DNA from: GCA-2688265 sp964527395
GTDB taxonomy: Archaea > Nanobdellota > Nanobdellia > Woesearchaeales > GW2011-AR9
DNA: 64,000 bases
Reading direction: 5' to 3'
NCBI GenBank assembly: GCA_964527395.1
Contig: CAZGQD010000002.1
Location: 37,555-101,554 of the forward strand
Of this stretch, positions 18,495 to 27,978 are shown piece after piece (the first letter of the stretch is position 1; each line of letters opens with the position of its first letter). The translations under genes were made by a program, and so were the position numbers. Below the pieces are notes generated by a model. The model did not search any database and was not told where the DNA came from. It saw nothing but the letters and a program-made list of their open reading frames with translations.

Positions 18495-19313
18495 ATGCCA
18501 CTACTTAGCCTTTTAGGAGACCCAACAACATACCAAGGACTCCAAACAGATACTTTCATAGATTATGCTGCAAGAGAATTACATAGAAAAACACTTCGCT
18601 ACGAACTAGCTATTTTCAAATACGGAACTTTACCCGAACCAACAATCAAACAAATCTTCAAAAAAGCTGAAATTATATCCAGAGGACACGCTTCTCCAGG
18701 AATTTACTTAGAACTAGATCAATCTACAAGAGGCTTATTCACAGAAGATGGTAGAGTTCCTTTCTACAGAGCCTTAGTTGGAAGATTCATTGACGCTTTA
18801 GAACAAACAAGGTTCGGTGAAACTGATGAAGCAAGAAGATTAAGAGAATTATATGAAACTAGCTTTGATGAAATTTACAACACAGAAGAGATAGGATATA
18901 GGCCAGATGGAAATTACCTACCTGACCCCCTCTTAAAACAATTTTTCAACATCGGAATGAATTTAAGCACACTTGTAAATTCAATTACACAAAAATGGTA
19001 TCATCCAATTCCTTTAATCAACATTTCCACAGTTCCAAATTTCCCTAAAGGTGCAGTTACTGTTGAAGAAAACCCAGAAAATGCAATCATCCCTCAAAAT
19101 TCAGGAGAACTTGAAGCAGCTACAAGCCATACACTCACTCTTTTACAAGACTTATTTAAAGGCGGAAAACATATGAGAAAAGGAATTGCCTTTCCAGGTT
19201 GGACTGCAGAAGTTTTAACAAATTCAACAAGAAATCAAAGATGGTTCAAAAGCCATTTTAATGAGAGAGGTATTTTAGAAGAATTAGGTTTTAAAGACAA
19301 ATTCTACATATAA
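18495..19313 (+). CDS. Protein of unknown function (272 aa)
   Basis: A soluble, charged protein starting MPLLSLLGDPTTYQG. It has no signal peptide or transmembrane segment. Conserved-looking stretches are YAARELHRKTLRYELAIFKY, GHASPGIYLELDQ and KGGKHMRKGIAFPGWTAEV. I recognise no family. It is 66 bases upstream of the transglutaminase-like gene on the same strand. Confidence 0.5.
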   Translation: MPLLSLLGDPTTYQGLQTDTFIDYAARELHRKTLRYELAIFKYGTLPEPTIKQIFKKAEIISRGHASPGIYLELDQSTRGLFTEDGRVPFYRALVGRFIDALEQTRFGETDEARRLRELYETSFDEIYNTEEIGYRPDGNYLPDPLLKQFFNIGMNLSTLVNSITQKWYHPIPLINISTVPNFPKGAVTVEENPENAIIPQNSGELEAATSHTLTLLQDLFKGGKHMRKGIAFPGWTAEVLTNSTRNQRWFKSHFNERGILEELGFKDKFYI

Positions 19314-19379
19314 AAGTCCAACTAAGCTACCACCACAAAAGCAGTAACATTTATTATCTAAAACATCAACATAACACGT

Positions 19380-21419
19380 ATGAAAATAAACAAACTAATA
19401 ATAATAACAATCATACTAACTACAATCTTAACAACCAGCATTCTAGCCCAAGAAGTAAACACTGGAATCAAAGAAGAACTAGAAAATCTATACCAATACG
19501 AATCCTTAGAAGCAACTGTCACTGTTGACGGACAATTTACTATTGAAGGAAGCGATAAAAGTGCAAGTGCAGATGAACTAACAACTACTATCAGTATTTT
19601 CCCATACCAAAATTTCTATCAAACCTTATTAGACATATCAACAACTAGCCAAGCAACAAATGAAAACATCAACGAAGATAATCACGAAATCACACTAGAA
19701 TACGAAAATCCAGAAATAACAAGCCACGAGTTCTCAATCAACAGTAAAATAAAAACATCAAGTGCAAACCACAAACTAACAAAAAAAGTTGACTTCCCAA
19801 TCAAACTAACTGAAGAAGAAATAAACAATAACAACTTAAACGAATACCTTAAAGTTACCGAAACTATAGATTGGGAAACAAAAGCAATCCAAGCAAAAGC
19901 AGCTGAACTCTCCCAAAACAAAGATGACCTCTTCGAAGTAACTTTCGCTTTAGCATATTGGGTTGAAGAAAACATTGAATACGATTTATCCACATTAAAT
20001 TCAGAATCCTCATTAAAAGCTTCCACAGTTCTACAAAACAAAAACGGTGTTTGTGATGAAATGACTAGCCTTTTCTTAGCAATGTCAAGATCCTTAGGCA
20101 TCCCTGCTAAATTTGTATCTGGTCTAACTTACTCAAACTCAGAATTATTCGACGAACCTTGGCAAGCTCACGGTTGGGCAGAAGTTTACTTCCCAGATCA
20201 CGGTTGGGTAACTTTCGATCCTACCTTTGGTCAATATGGTTATGTTGACGCAACTCATATTCCAATGAAAGAAAGCTCAGATCCAAAAGAATACTCTTCC
20301 CAATTTTCTTGGTTAGGCTCAGACATTGAATTAACAAACAGCCAAATTGAATTCAATCCAGAAATTACCAGCAGGGGCGACATCAGAGAAAGCCCATACA
20401 ATTTAAACATAGAAATCCTATCAAACACAGTCCAATTTGGCTCATACAACCTAATTACTGCTTATTTAGATAGTAAAGACAACAGTTATACAACATCAAC
20501 CTTAGAACTCTTCGTTCCGCAAGAGATTGAAGTAATCTCCAAAACAAAACAAAGTACCATCATTCCAACACAAAACACTAAAGCAATTTACTGGTTAATC
20601 AAAGTAGACCCTAATCTAAAAGAAGGCTACTCATACACCTTTCCTTACGTTATCAGAACAGATTTAGGAGAAACAATAGAAAACAAATTCACTTCTAATG
20701 AAGTAGATCAATCATTCACAAAAGAAGAATTAGAACAAATCATACCTACAGAAAAAAGCCTATCAGCTTTAGAGAAAATCAGCGTTAACTGTGACTATGA
20801 AACAACTATTCAATTAGGCACAGAAAACCCAATCACATGTCAAATCAAAAACATCCATAGTAACCCAATAAACAACCTACAAGTCTGTCATCAAAACAAC
20901 TGCCAAACACAAAACTTAGACATTGCTCAAACAATCACTTTTGACAGCACAATCACAGAATCAACTTCAGGCTTCAAGAGTCAAAGTATCTCAGTTACCA
21001 ACAACGACTTAGAATACACCTTAATTTTACCACTACAGGTACAAGACACTCCAAACCTCAATATCGAAATTGACGCACCAACAACTGTAAATTTAAACGA
21101 AGACTACACAATCAAACTTAAACTAACCCAGGACTCCTTCACTCAAGTAGACCTTCTAAACATCAGCCTAGAAGTAGCTCCTTCTACATTCAATTGGGAA
21201 GTAGAAAACTTTCAAGGTGAAGAAACAATCACACTAGAAACAAACTCAAAGAACCTTAAAAAGAACAACGAAATCATAGTAACATACAATTGGAAAGACC
21301 AAAATGGCAATTTCCACGAAAAAACCACAAAAACAGAACTAAATATTACTCCAAACACAACAAAAGACAAGTTCATGCTCCTAATAAACAGATTAAACAT
21401 CTTCTTCGCCAGCATCTAA
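19380..21419 (+). CDS. Secreted transglutaminase-like protein
   Basis: 679 residues with an N-terminal signal (KLIIITIILTTILTTSILAQ). A transglutaminase-like (papain-fold) core at residues ~185-290 shows the triad: Cys225 in NGVCDEMTSLF, His264 in AHGWAEVYFPDHGW, and Asp280 in VTFDPTFGQYG. Flanking regions are beta-rich, with NEW3/CARDB-like domains at the C-terminus (ITCQIKNIHSNPINNLQVC). Such proteins are usually extracytoplasmic proteases or peptide cross-linkers. The gene is followed by family A element A3. Confidence 0.85.
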   Translation: MKINKLIIITIILTTILTTSILAQEVNTGIKEELENLYQYESLEATVTVDGQFTIEGSDKSASADELTTTISIFPYQNFYQTLLDISTTSQATNENINEDNHEITLEYENPEITSHEFSINSKIKTSSANHKLTKKVDFPIKLTEEEINNNNLNEYLKVTETIDWETKAIQAKAAELSQNKDDLFEVTFALAYWVEENIEYDLSTLNSESSLKASTVLQNKNGVCDEMTSLFLAMSRSLGIPAKFVSGLTYSNSELFDEPWQAHGWAEVYFPDHGWVTFDPTFGQYGYVDATHIPMKESSDPKEYSSQFSWLGSDIELTNSQIEFNPEITSRGDIRESPYNLNIEILSNTVQFGSYNLITAYLDSKDNSYTTSTLELFVPQEIEVISKTKQSTIIPTQNTKAIYWLIKVDPNLKEGYSYTFPYVIRTDLGETIENKFTSNEVDQSFTKEELEQIIPTEKSLSALEKISVNCDYETTIQLGTENPITCQIKNIHSNPINNLQVCHQNNCQTQNLDIAQTITFDSTITESTSGFKSQSISVTNNDLEYTLILPLQVQDTPNLNIEIDAPTTVNLNEDYTIKLKLTQDSFTQVDLLNISLEVAPSTFNWEVENFQGEETITLETNSKNLKKNNEIIVTYNWKDQNGNFHEKTTKTELNITPNTTKDKFMLLINRLNIFFASI

Positions 21420-21481
21420 AGCAAAAACACCAATAAAATTAGCAACAAACCTTTCTCAACAGATACAAAAAACTCATAAAA

Positions 21482-21620
21482 GGAAGAAAAGGACGCCGTC
21501 TCTTACTGGCAATTACATCCAACTCAAGACTTAAACAACGAGCATTTTCCAAGTCATGCTTGGAAAATTAAAAGCGAAGTGGTCACGCCTGCTCTAGATC
21601 TGACCGCGCCTTTTCCTTCC
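21482..21620. repeat. Palindromic element family A, copy A3
   Basis: 139 bp. The terminal stem GGAAGAAAAGGACGCC pairs with GGCGCGCCTTTTCCTTCC-like sequence (small bulges), and differs from the A1 and A2 stems. Internal family words are CTTACTGGCAATTACATCC, ACGAGCATTTTCC, AAAGCGAAGTGGTCACGC and TAGATCTGAC. It lies between convergent genes, so it is not a 5-prime leader. Confidence 0.75.
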
Positions 21621-21685
21621 GAAAAAAGAATTCTATCTACTTCATCTTGACTTCCATTCAATCCCCTTTATCCCAATCTTTCCAA

Positions 21686-21736
21686 GAATGCAGAAGTCTC
21701 TACTTCTGCGTCTGGAAAATAAGATTTTCCAAGAAC
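21686..21736. repeat. Hairpin module C, stand-alone copy
   Basis: Two adjacent hairpins: GCAGAAGT-ctct-ACTTCTGC, then TGGAAAAT-aag-ATTTTCCA. The same layout with TGCGTCTGGAAA in the middle occurs inside family B copies B3 and B4. It overlaps the last codons of the HAD phosphatase gene, which may owe its C-terminal IFQTQK to it. Confidence 0.55.
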
Positions 21737-22326
21737 AAAGTCAACTCATCGAAACTAGAAACAATAGCCTCAGGCTCCCCTTTCTCCAAAACTTCACGTG
21801 AATGAAAGCCAAAATCTACACAAACCGACTTCACTCCTACCTCTTTAGCCTCAAGCACATCTCCAACTGTATCTGTTATAAACAAACAATCAGAACTACT
21901 AAACCCATACTTTTCAAAAAGCATAGAAAACTTCTCCTTTTTGGAACGACACTCCTCAGCCCCAAACACTTCTTTAAAGACAGAAGCTCCATTCAACCCT
22001 AAATACTTAGAAATTATCTTAGAACTCCCTGAACTAACAATATAAAGGTCATAAACAGATGACAAACCTGCTAAATAATCACGCAATTTATCATCCATCA
22101 CTAATCTACACATCTCATTGAACACAAATGATCTATATCCATACCAATTAACCTTCTTTAGTTCTTCTGGAACACAATCAAAAAAATTCCCATTATGCAT
22201 ATCTCTATAGACTTGCGCATCTACTTCAAAACCCACATAAGAGCTAACTTTAGAACGATGAAATTCAAAAGTATCTTGTAATACTCCATCAAAGTCAAAA
22301 ATTAGTACTTTTACCACAAAGATCAC
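21700..22326 (-). CDS. HAD-superfamily phosphatase
   Basis: 208 residues. Motif I is IFDFDGVLQDT (nucleophile Asp11, Asp13), motif II is YIVSSGS (about 96-101), Lys is near 130, and motif IV is FITDTVGDVLEAKEVG (Asp152, Asp156). The alpha-helical cap between motifs I and II fits phosphoglycolate phosphatase/beta-phosphoglucomutase-like members. The substrate is unknown. The last codons overlap hairpin module C. Confidence 0.85.
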   Translation of the reverse strand: MIFVVKVLIFDFDGVLQDTFEFHRSKVSSYVGFEVDAQVYRDMHNGNFFDCVPEELKKVNWYGYRSFVFNEMCRLVMDDKLRDYLAGLSSVYDLYIVSSGSSKIISKYLGLNGASVFKEVFGAEECRSKKEKFSMLFEKYGFSSSDCLFITDTVGDVLEAKEVGVKSVCVDFGFHSREVLEKGEPEAIVSSFDELTLFLENLIFQTQK

Positions 22327-22355
22327 ACAAAAAACCCTAATTATAAACTTTTAGC

Positions 22356-22685
22356 TTAAGAAAAATAATCAAATGTAACTATAATATATTCTACACATCC
22401 TGCACTAACATACTTACTTTCATTCGAAACCCATACTCTAGTAACTCCACTACTGGCACCGAGCACTTCCATATTTGTACTTGCCAAAGCCATATTTGCT
22501 AAACCAATAGGATATTTTGTCCCTAACCTAACAACTCCACCCTCCTCATCAGTAAAATCTCCACTTCTAAATGCATTAAGCATCCCTTTTTTAAAGTCAA
22601 CTCTTATTTGTTCAACTAAATCAATTCTTCCAGAACTTAAAGAAACATATCCTCTAGAACCAAAAACTCCTTGTTCATTTATCAT
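22356..22685 (-). CDS. Small protein of unknown function (109 aa)
   Basis: 109 residues beginning MINEQGVFGSRGYVSL and ending VEYIIVTFDYFS. It is beta-rich with no signal or helix anchor. It lies 29 bases upstream of the HAD gene on the same strand. Its overall style resembles the 115-aa unknown at 27960 (both end near DYFS), but homology is not shown. I do not recognise it. Confidence 0.45.
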   Translation of the reverse strand: MINEQGVFGSRGYVSLSSGRIDLVEQIRVDFKKGMLNAFRSGDFTDEEGGVVRLGTKYPIGLANMALASTNMEVLGASSGVTRVWVSNESKYVSAGCVEYIIVTFDYFS

Positions 22686-22811
22686 AAAAATTCCAGCAAA
22701 TCACCAATTTATAAGCATTTCGACACAAGAACACATTAAAAAAATCTATACTCAATCTAAGAAGCTAACATTATTAAAAAATAAAAAAAAGAAAATAAAA
22801 AACTTCAGAAT

Positions 22812-23246
22812 CTACCTTCTTCTACGTTTAGCAGGTTTTCGCTTTGCAGCTTTCCGCTTAGTAGTCTTCCTCTTAGCACTTTTACGCTTAGTGGTTTTTC
22901 TTTTAGTAGTTTTCTTCTTTCGAGCTACTTTTCGCTTAACTGATTTTTTCTTCTTTACAGCTTTACGCTTTGTAGTCTTCTTCTTTCGAGCAACTTTTCT
23001 TTTAGTAGTTTTCTTCTTAGTGGTTTTTCGCTTTGTAGCTTTCCGCTTAGTAGTTTTCTTCTTCTTAGTTGCTTTTCTTTTAGTTGTTTTCCGCTTAGCA
23101 GTTTTCTTCTTAGCCGGTTTCTTTCGAGCCACTTTACGCTTCTTAGCTACCTTTTTCTTAGTAGTTTTTCTACGTTTGGTGGTCTTCTTCCGAGCTACCT
23201 TCCGCTTAGTGGTTTTACGTTTTGTTGTTTTTTTACGTGCTGCCAT
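22812..23246 (-). CDS. Histone H1-like lysine-rich repeat protein
   Basis: 144 residues made almost entirely of Lys, Arg, Thr, Ala, Val and Pro, in units such as KRKTT, KRKVARKK and KRKAT, ending KPAKRRRR. It resembles H1 C-terminal tails and bacterial Hc1/AlgP-like proteins, which bind and condense DNA or bind RNA. No globular domain is present. An AGAGGT ribosome site lies 8 bases before the ATG, so it is translated. It faces away from rfcS across a long AT-rich spacer. Confidence 0.75.
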   Translation of the reverse strand: MAARKKTTKRKTTKRKVARKKTTKRRKTTKKKVAKKRKVARKKPAKKKTAKRKTTKRKATKKKKTTKRKATKRKTTKKKTTKRKVARKKKTTKRKAVKKKKSVKRKVARKKKTTKRKTTKRKSAKRKTTKRKAAKRKPAKRRRR

Positions 23247-23853
23247 CCTAGTCGACCTCTTTTTTTGGCTTCCACAAAAAAATCTTTGTGTAAATACCTT
23301 AATTCATGGTAACAAAACTCTTGAGAAATACACCTCTCAACATCACCAATTGAATATATTACAATTAGAAATGTATTTTCCATTTTTAAACATTGCGTTT
23401 TTTATAAGCCAAAACATACATTATAACAGCAAAATCACAAAATAACTAATAAAATACAACTTTTACAAAGAAAACATACAAAAATACATCTAAATATTTC
23501 AAAATAAAACTATAATTCCACAAAAAACTAATTTTATCGACGAGAAAAAACAAATAGAACAAAATAAAAAAATATTTTCAATAAATGAAAATTAAACTTT
23601 CTGAAAAAACATAATAAAAAAATAATAAAAAACTAAATAATTTCTCAACAAAAATACAAAAAATTAACAAAAAACACAAACAAACACTAAACTTTCATTA
23701 ACTTTATAAAAAAAGCTAGTAAAAAACTAATTAATCAAACAAAATCAGCAAAAAACCACATTTATCGACGAGAAAATAAATATTAAAAACCACAAAAAAA
23801 CAAAAAATAATTCAAATAAATTAACAAAAACAAACTAAACGGGGACTAAAAAC
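23247..23853. other. 607-base very AT-rich gene-free region with 16-bp direct repeats
   Basis: A-rich and almost without G/C. TTTATCGACGAGAAAA occurs exactly at 23533-23548 and 23761-23776, 228 bases apart. The region separates the H1-like gene from rfcS. It could be a long promoter region or a replication or nucleoid site, but no known archaeal origin box was recognised. A G-run (CGGGGACT) lies just before the rfcS start. Confidence 0.4.
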
Positions 23854-26718
23854 ATGACATCATCAATTTGGACAGAAAAATACCGACCTCACACTTTTGA
23901 AGAAGTTAAAGGTCAAAAAGACATTGTAGAAAAACTAAAAGCCTTTGTTAAAACAAAAGAGATGCCTCACTTACTATTCGCAGGTCCTGCAGGTGTTGGT
24001 AAAACTACAGTTTCTTTAGTAATTGCAAAAGAACTCTTCGGCGAGAACTGGCGTGCAAACACTTTAGAATTAAACGCAAGTGATGAAAGAGGTATCGACG
24101 TAGTAAGAACTAAAGTAAAAGATTTCGCGAGGACAAAAGCTTTAGGGAACATTCCTTTCAAACTAATTTATTTAGACGAGAGTGACGCTCTAACCAAAGA
24201 AGCACAACAAGCCCTACGTCGAACAATGGAGAACTACACTAGAACTGTTAGGTTCATCCTTTCTTGCGTAACTCCTGATACAAAAATAATGCTCTCTGGA
24301 GAAAGAGAAACTATTATTGATAATTTTATTGACCAGTACGAAAAAAATCCAAAAGAAATTTTTGTTGAAAACATTTCAGACAATAGAAAAAAAACTAAAA
24401 AAGACTTAGTTTTAGCTGCTGTTAAATTACCTGCATCTTCAATAGGTAAAAAAGTACTAGAAATTTCTACTATGACTGGTAGAAAAATAAAAGTAACTAA
24501 CGACCACAAATTACTAACCACAAAAGGCTGGAAAGAAGCAGGAGACATTACAAAAGAAGATGAATTATTAATTTACCCTAACTTAGAAGGGACTCCTGTA
24601 GAAGATAACTCAAAAAACATCATCAATTTAGATCATTTCGTCAATTTTATTGCTTCAACTGAAGAAAAAGACGGTCTAAAAACAATAAATAATGCAAAAA
24701 AATTCAAAAATCTTCAATCTAAAGAGAAAGAAAAAATTATCAAAAAAATAAAAGAACTTCAAAAGATAACTAAATCAAACAAAGGGTTAACTCCCAGAGA
24801 ATTTGAAGCATATGAATTCATTAAAAATAATCCAAAAATTACTAGAAAAGACCTACAAAAGAAACTAAAAATCACTAGAATTGGTACAAATTACCTTTTA
24901 CCATCTTTAGTTAAAAAAGGCTTCATTAAAAGACATATACATAAAAAAGAACATTCATTTACTATTACTAATAAAAAACCGATTGTTCTTAGAAATGATA
25001 AAGACATTAAAAAACTCTTAGAAAAAGAATTTTCTATGAATATTTCTTACACTGCTGTTAGAAAATCAATAGACAAAAACATAAATAGAGGAAGAATTGA
25101 CAGAGTAATTGGAGAATTAACTAGGAAAAAACTCCTAAACCTTACTTACAACAACATAGAAAAAATTGGAGCCCTTGCAAGAATTTGCGGATTTATGTTA
25201 GGTGATGGACATTTAGTACACAATAGTATCAGACTCCACTTTTCAGGAAACAAAAAAGCACTAAAAGAAGTACAAAAAGACCTTGAAATCCTTGGATATT
25301 CAAAATACTCAAAAATTAAATCAATAGAATTAACCAACACAATTATGAAAAGAACATTTACTGGAACGTCAACTTCATTCACATTAGATTCTAAGGCTTT
25401 CTCCTTGCTCCTACAACATCTTGGAATAACTAAAGGAGATAAAGTAGTTACCCCATACAATACCCCTAAATTCATCAAAAATGGAACTAAATTTGTGAAA
25501 AGAGAGTTCATTAGAGCATTATTTGCTTGTGACGCTGACAAACCAAATTGGAAAAAAATGAACTTTCAATCACTTATGCTTAGACAAAACAAAAGTGTAG
25601 ATCAAAAACAAAATATGTTAAACCATTACAATGAGTTATCTGAAATTCTCAAAGAATTTGAAATAGACAGCTATATCACAACAAGAGATAAAAAAGAAGT
25701 CAGAAAAAGAGACAACAAAGCAGTTTTAACATTTGGCCTAAACATCACTCCAAATAATAAAAATTTATTCAAATTCTTCACAAAAATAGGTTATTGTTAT
25801 GAAAAATACAAAAATAACCTTGCTAGAGCATCAGGGGAATACTTAAGGCACAAGTTATTCCTAATAGAACAACAAAAACTGAAGAAAACAGCTATTTTTG
25901 AAGCTAAAAATTCTGGCCTAGGCTACAGAAAAACTGCAAAAAAACTAAATGTTAGTATTGACTTTGTTTCGAATCAACTAAAAGGAAAAGAAGCTCATCT
26001 TCCATGGAAAAGCTTCATGTCTTTTGATAAGTGGCAAGAAGAATTCAAACATAACGAATTACTCTTAAAAAATAAAATTATTGACATCAAACCAATAGAC
26101 GAAGAGTTAGTAATGGATATTACTTGCCAAAAAGACCACAATTTTGTCTCAAATGGACTTATTTCTCATAATTGTAACTATAGCAGCAAAATATTGGATC
26201 CGATACAATCACGTTGTGCAGTTTTCAGATTCAGACCTCTTCCCGACGAAGAAATCAGAAAAGTCATCAACAAAATTGTTACAAACGAACAAATTACAAT
26301 AACTGAAGAAGCAATTGACGCACTAATTAAAATCACTGGTGGCGACTGTAGAAAACTAGAAAACGTAATGCAAAGTTGTGCAACTTTAAACAAAAACATC
26401 GACGCAGACCTCATTTATTCTATGTCAAGTATGGCAAAACCAAAAGAAGTAAAAGACGTTTTAGAATTAGCTGCAAACCAAAACTTTCCTATGGCAAAAA
26501 AAAAACTTTTAGACTTAACATTAAACCACGGTCTTTCTGGAACTGACATCATCAAACAAATGAGCAGCGAGATTTGGAACCTTGACATCGACGACAAAAC
26601 AAAAGTAAAACTCATCGACAAATGTGGTGAAATAGAATTCAGATTAGTAGAAGGTAGCGACGAATACGTCCAATTGGAGGCACTTTTGGCATACACCATG
26701 CTAATTTGTTCAGAATAA
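23854..26718 (+). CDS. rfcS: Replication factor C small subunit with intein
   Basis: 954 residues encoded. The exteins, 137 plus 181 residues, join to a normal 318-aa clamp-loader subunit. Walker A is GPAGVGKTT (44-52), Walker B is LIYLDESD (~104-111), and the C-extein begins CNYSSKILDPIQSRC, which carries the RFC-box arginine. The clamp loader opens PCNA on primed DNA using ATP. The intein occupies residues 138-773, inserted between ILS and CNYSSK, a site next to sensor 1. Translation must run through, followed by protein splicing. Confidence 0.95.
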   Translation: MTSSIWTEKYRPHTFEEVKGQKDIVEKLKAFVKTKEMPHLLFAGPAGVGKTTVSLVIAKELFGENWRANTLELNASDERGIDVVRTKVKDFARTKALGNIPFKLIYLDESDALTKEAQQALRRTMENYTRTVRFILSCVTPDTKIMLSGERETIIDNFIDQYEKNPKEIFVENISDNRKKTKKDLVLAAVKLPASSIGKKVLEISTMTGRKIKVTNDHKLLTTKGWKEAGDITKEDELLIYPNLEGTPVEDNSKNIINLDHFVNFIASTEEKDGLKTINNAKKFKNLQSKEKEKIIKKIKELQKITKSNKGLTPREFEAYEFIKNNPKITRKDLQKKLKITRIGTNYLLPSLVKKGFIKRHIHKKEHSFTITNKKPIVLRNDKDIKKLLEKEFSMNISYTAVRKSIDKNINRGRIDRVIGELTRKKLLNLTYNNIEKIGALARICGFMLGDGHLVHNSIRLHFSGNKKALKEVQKDLEILGYSKYSKIKSIELTNTIMKRTFTGTSTSFTLDSKAFSLLLQHLGITKGDKVVTPYNTPKFIKNGTKFVKREFIRALFACDADKPNWKKMNFQSLMLRQNKSVDQKQNMLNHYNELSEILKEFEIDSYITTRDKKEVRKRDNKAVLTFGLNITPNNKNLFKFFTKIGYCYEKYKNNLARASGEYLRHKLFLIEQQKLKKTAIFEAKNSGLGYRKTAKKLNVSIDFVSNQLKGKEAHLPWKSFMSFDKWQEEFKHNELLLKNKIIDIKPIDEELVMDITCQKDHNFVSNGLISHNCNYSSKILDPIQSRCAVFRFRPLPDEEIRKVINKIVTNEQITITEEAIDALIKITGGDCRKLENVMQSCATLNKNIDADLIYSMSSMAKPKEVKDVLELAANQNFPMAKKKLLDLTLNHGLSGTDIIKQMSSEIWNLDIDDKTKVKLIDKCGEIEFRLVEGSDEYVQLEALLAYTMLICSE
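24265..26172 (+). mobile_element. Intein with LAGLIDADG homing endonuclease
   Basis: 636 residues in frame in rfcS. The N-terminal splice block begins CVTPDTKIML (Cys1). A TNDHKLLT-type block B lies near residue 75 of the intein. The end is HNFVSNGLISHN followed by Cys+1, the standard splicing residues. DOD endonuclease motifs are ARICGFMLGDGHL and REFIRALFACDAD, so both catalytic acids appear present. A winged-helix-like segment lies between the splicing block and the endonuclease (PKITRKDLQKKLKITRIG). Splicing and homing are both plausible. Confidence 0.92.
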
Positions 26719-26736
26719 ACAAACAAAAAACTTTTT

Positions 26737-27006
26737 TTATTTATATACTCCATCATGATGATCTAAATTACAAAAAACTACATAATCTTTCTCTACATCA
26801 TACTCAAAGATTAGAACAAAAGAACTTTTCACATGAACTCTCTTATAATTTTGCATGGGCTTTCTTAGATTCTTATAATGATCAATATTTTCACAATCTA
26901 AAATTTCTTTAATCTTCTTCTCAACTGCTTGATGCAAAACATTATCTTTTTTAGAAATTTTTCTTAACTTCTTTTTAAGTCCATCCTTAACACCAAATTT
27001 CTTCAT
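26737..27006 (-). CDS. RelE-family toxin
   Basis: 89 residues from the ATG at 27006; the frame is open to 27054, but that overlaps the antitoxin. The pattern KKKLRKISKKDNVLHQAVEKKIKEIL, HYKNLRKPMQNYKRVHV, FVLIFEYD, VVFCNLDHHDGVYK is typical of RelE/ParE-type ribosome-dependent RNases or gyrase toxins. It begins 7 bases after the antitoxin stop. Confidence 0.8.
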   Translation of the reverse strand: MKKFGVKDGLKKKLRKISKKDNVLHQAVEKKIKEILDCENIDHYKNLRKPMQNYKRVHVKSSFVLIFEYDVEKDYVVFCNLDHHDGVYK

Positions 27007-27013
27007 AAATAAA

Positions 27014-27253
27014 TCACCCTTTAATATCACGAGAAAAACTTTCAAAATCTTCATAAGAGGTTACTTTTTCAGACTTTATCTTTTCCATCTTTTTTATAAA
27101 TTCAGGCCTAAGTTCTGGCTCTAAAAATTCGCTTTCAAATTTATCTATCACAAAATTTACTGCATCAGATTTATTCTTAAATCCATATTTACCTTTAACA
27201 ATAGCCAAAATCCTAGATTCCCTTTCTCCCAAATTAAAAACTGAACTTACCAT
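27014..27253 (-). CDS. Antitoxin of RelE-type pair (DUF2683-like)
   Basis: 79 residues with an RHH-like N-terminal half (RILAIVKGKYGFKNKSDAVNFVIDKF) and a charged tail (RPEFIKKMEKIKSEKVTSYEDFE) suited to wrapping the toxin. It is directly upstream of the RelE-type gene, forming a two-gene unit. Confidence 0.78.
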   Translation of the reverse strand: MVSSVFNLGERESRILAIVKGKYGFKNKSDAVNFVIDKFESEFLEPELRPEFIKKMEKIKSEKVTSYEDFESFSRDIKG

Positions 27254-27372
27254 TTTTTTACCTTTATTTTAATATTAAACAATACATTTAGTTACAAAAA
27301 GATACGTTTAAATATAAATCTTTCTACATAAAACCAAAAAAAGAATAAAATAGCTCAATTTTTCCTTAAAAA

Positions 27373-27978
27373 ATGAAACCAATATGCATCTTCCTCTCAG
27401 GAAACAGTAAAAACTCCAACGAAACCTGGAGCAAAGAAATCATCAAGAAACTAATAGAAACAAAGCTTTTCAAAGAAGTAAAAACAATCAGATACTCTCA
27501 CTGGGACCAAAACCCAACAAAAACAAATGAATCAAAAGAACCCACAACCCCACCTCGCATCAACAGATCCACAGAACTAAAAAAACTAAAACCCCTTCTA
27601 GAAAGAATCAAAGAAGATCAAACTTACATAGTAGTAGCTAAATCAGCAGGTGTTGGCCTCATAGTAGAAACTCTAAATACAAACAAAAACATAAAAAAAC
27701 CATTCCTTTGCATTTTCTCAGGCATCCCCATCCATAAAGACAAACATTCCAACCACGGTCTAACAAAGCACCTACCTAATTTCAATATCAAATCAATAAT
27801 GATTCAGAACCCAAATGAAAGACTAATTCACCCAAAAGAGCTAGAAGAACACCTAAAAGATATCAATGTTACTAATACAACAGTGATTCTAGGCAAAGGA
27901 AATTCTCACAGCTACACTGTAGAAGAGATGGTAGATACAACTATAAAAGAATTCAACAATTACTTAAAAGAAAAATAA
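27373..27978 (+). CDS. Alpha/beta-hydrolase-like protein
   Basis: 201 residues. The nucleophile-elbow-like TYIVVAKSAGVGLIVETL (Ser in an A-K-S-A-G context), an early FLSGNSKNSNETW loop and a late His (GKGNSHSYTVEEM) fit a small serine hydrolase of the alpha/beta fold. The acid would be near NPNERLIHP. The substrate is unknown. It ends 19 bases into a convergent gene. Confidence 0.55.
   Translation: MKPICIFLSGNSKNSNETWSKEIIKKLIETKLFKEVKTIRYSHWDQNPTKTNESKEPTTPPRINRSTELKKLKPLLERIKEDQTYIVVAKSAGVGLIVETLNTNKNIKKPFLCIFSGIPIHKDKHSNHGLTKHLPNFNIKSIMIQNPNERLIHPKELEEHLKDINVTNTTVILGKGNSHSYTVEEMVDTTIKEFNNYLKEK

Noticed and set aside
22891..23445. 184-aa plus-strand frame opposite the lysine-rich gene
   Set aside because: It is the complement of the Lys/Arg repeats (Phe/Leu/Val-rich shadow); the minus-strand gene has the ribosome site and repeat logic.
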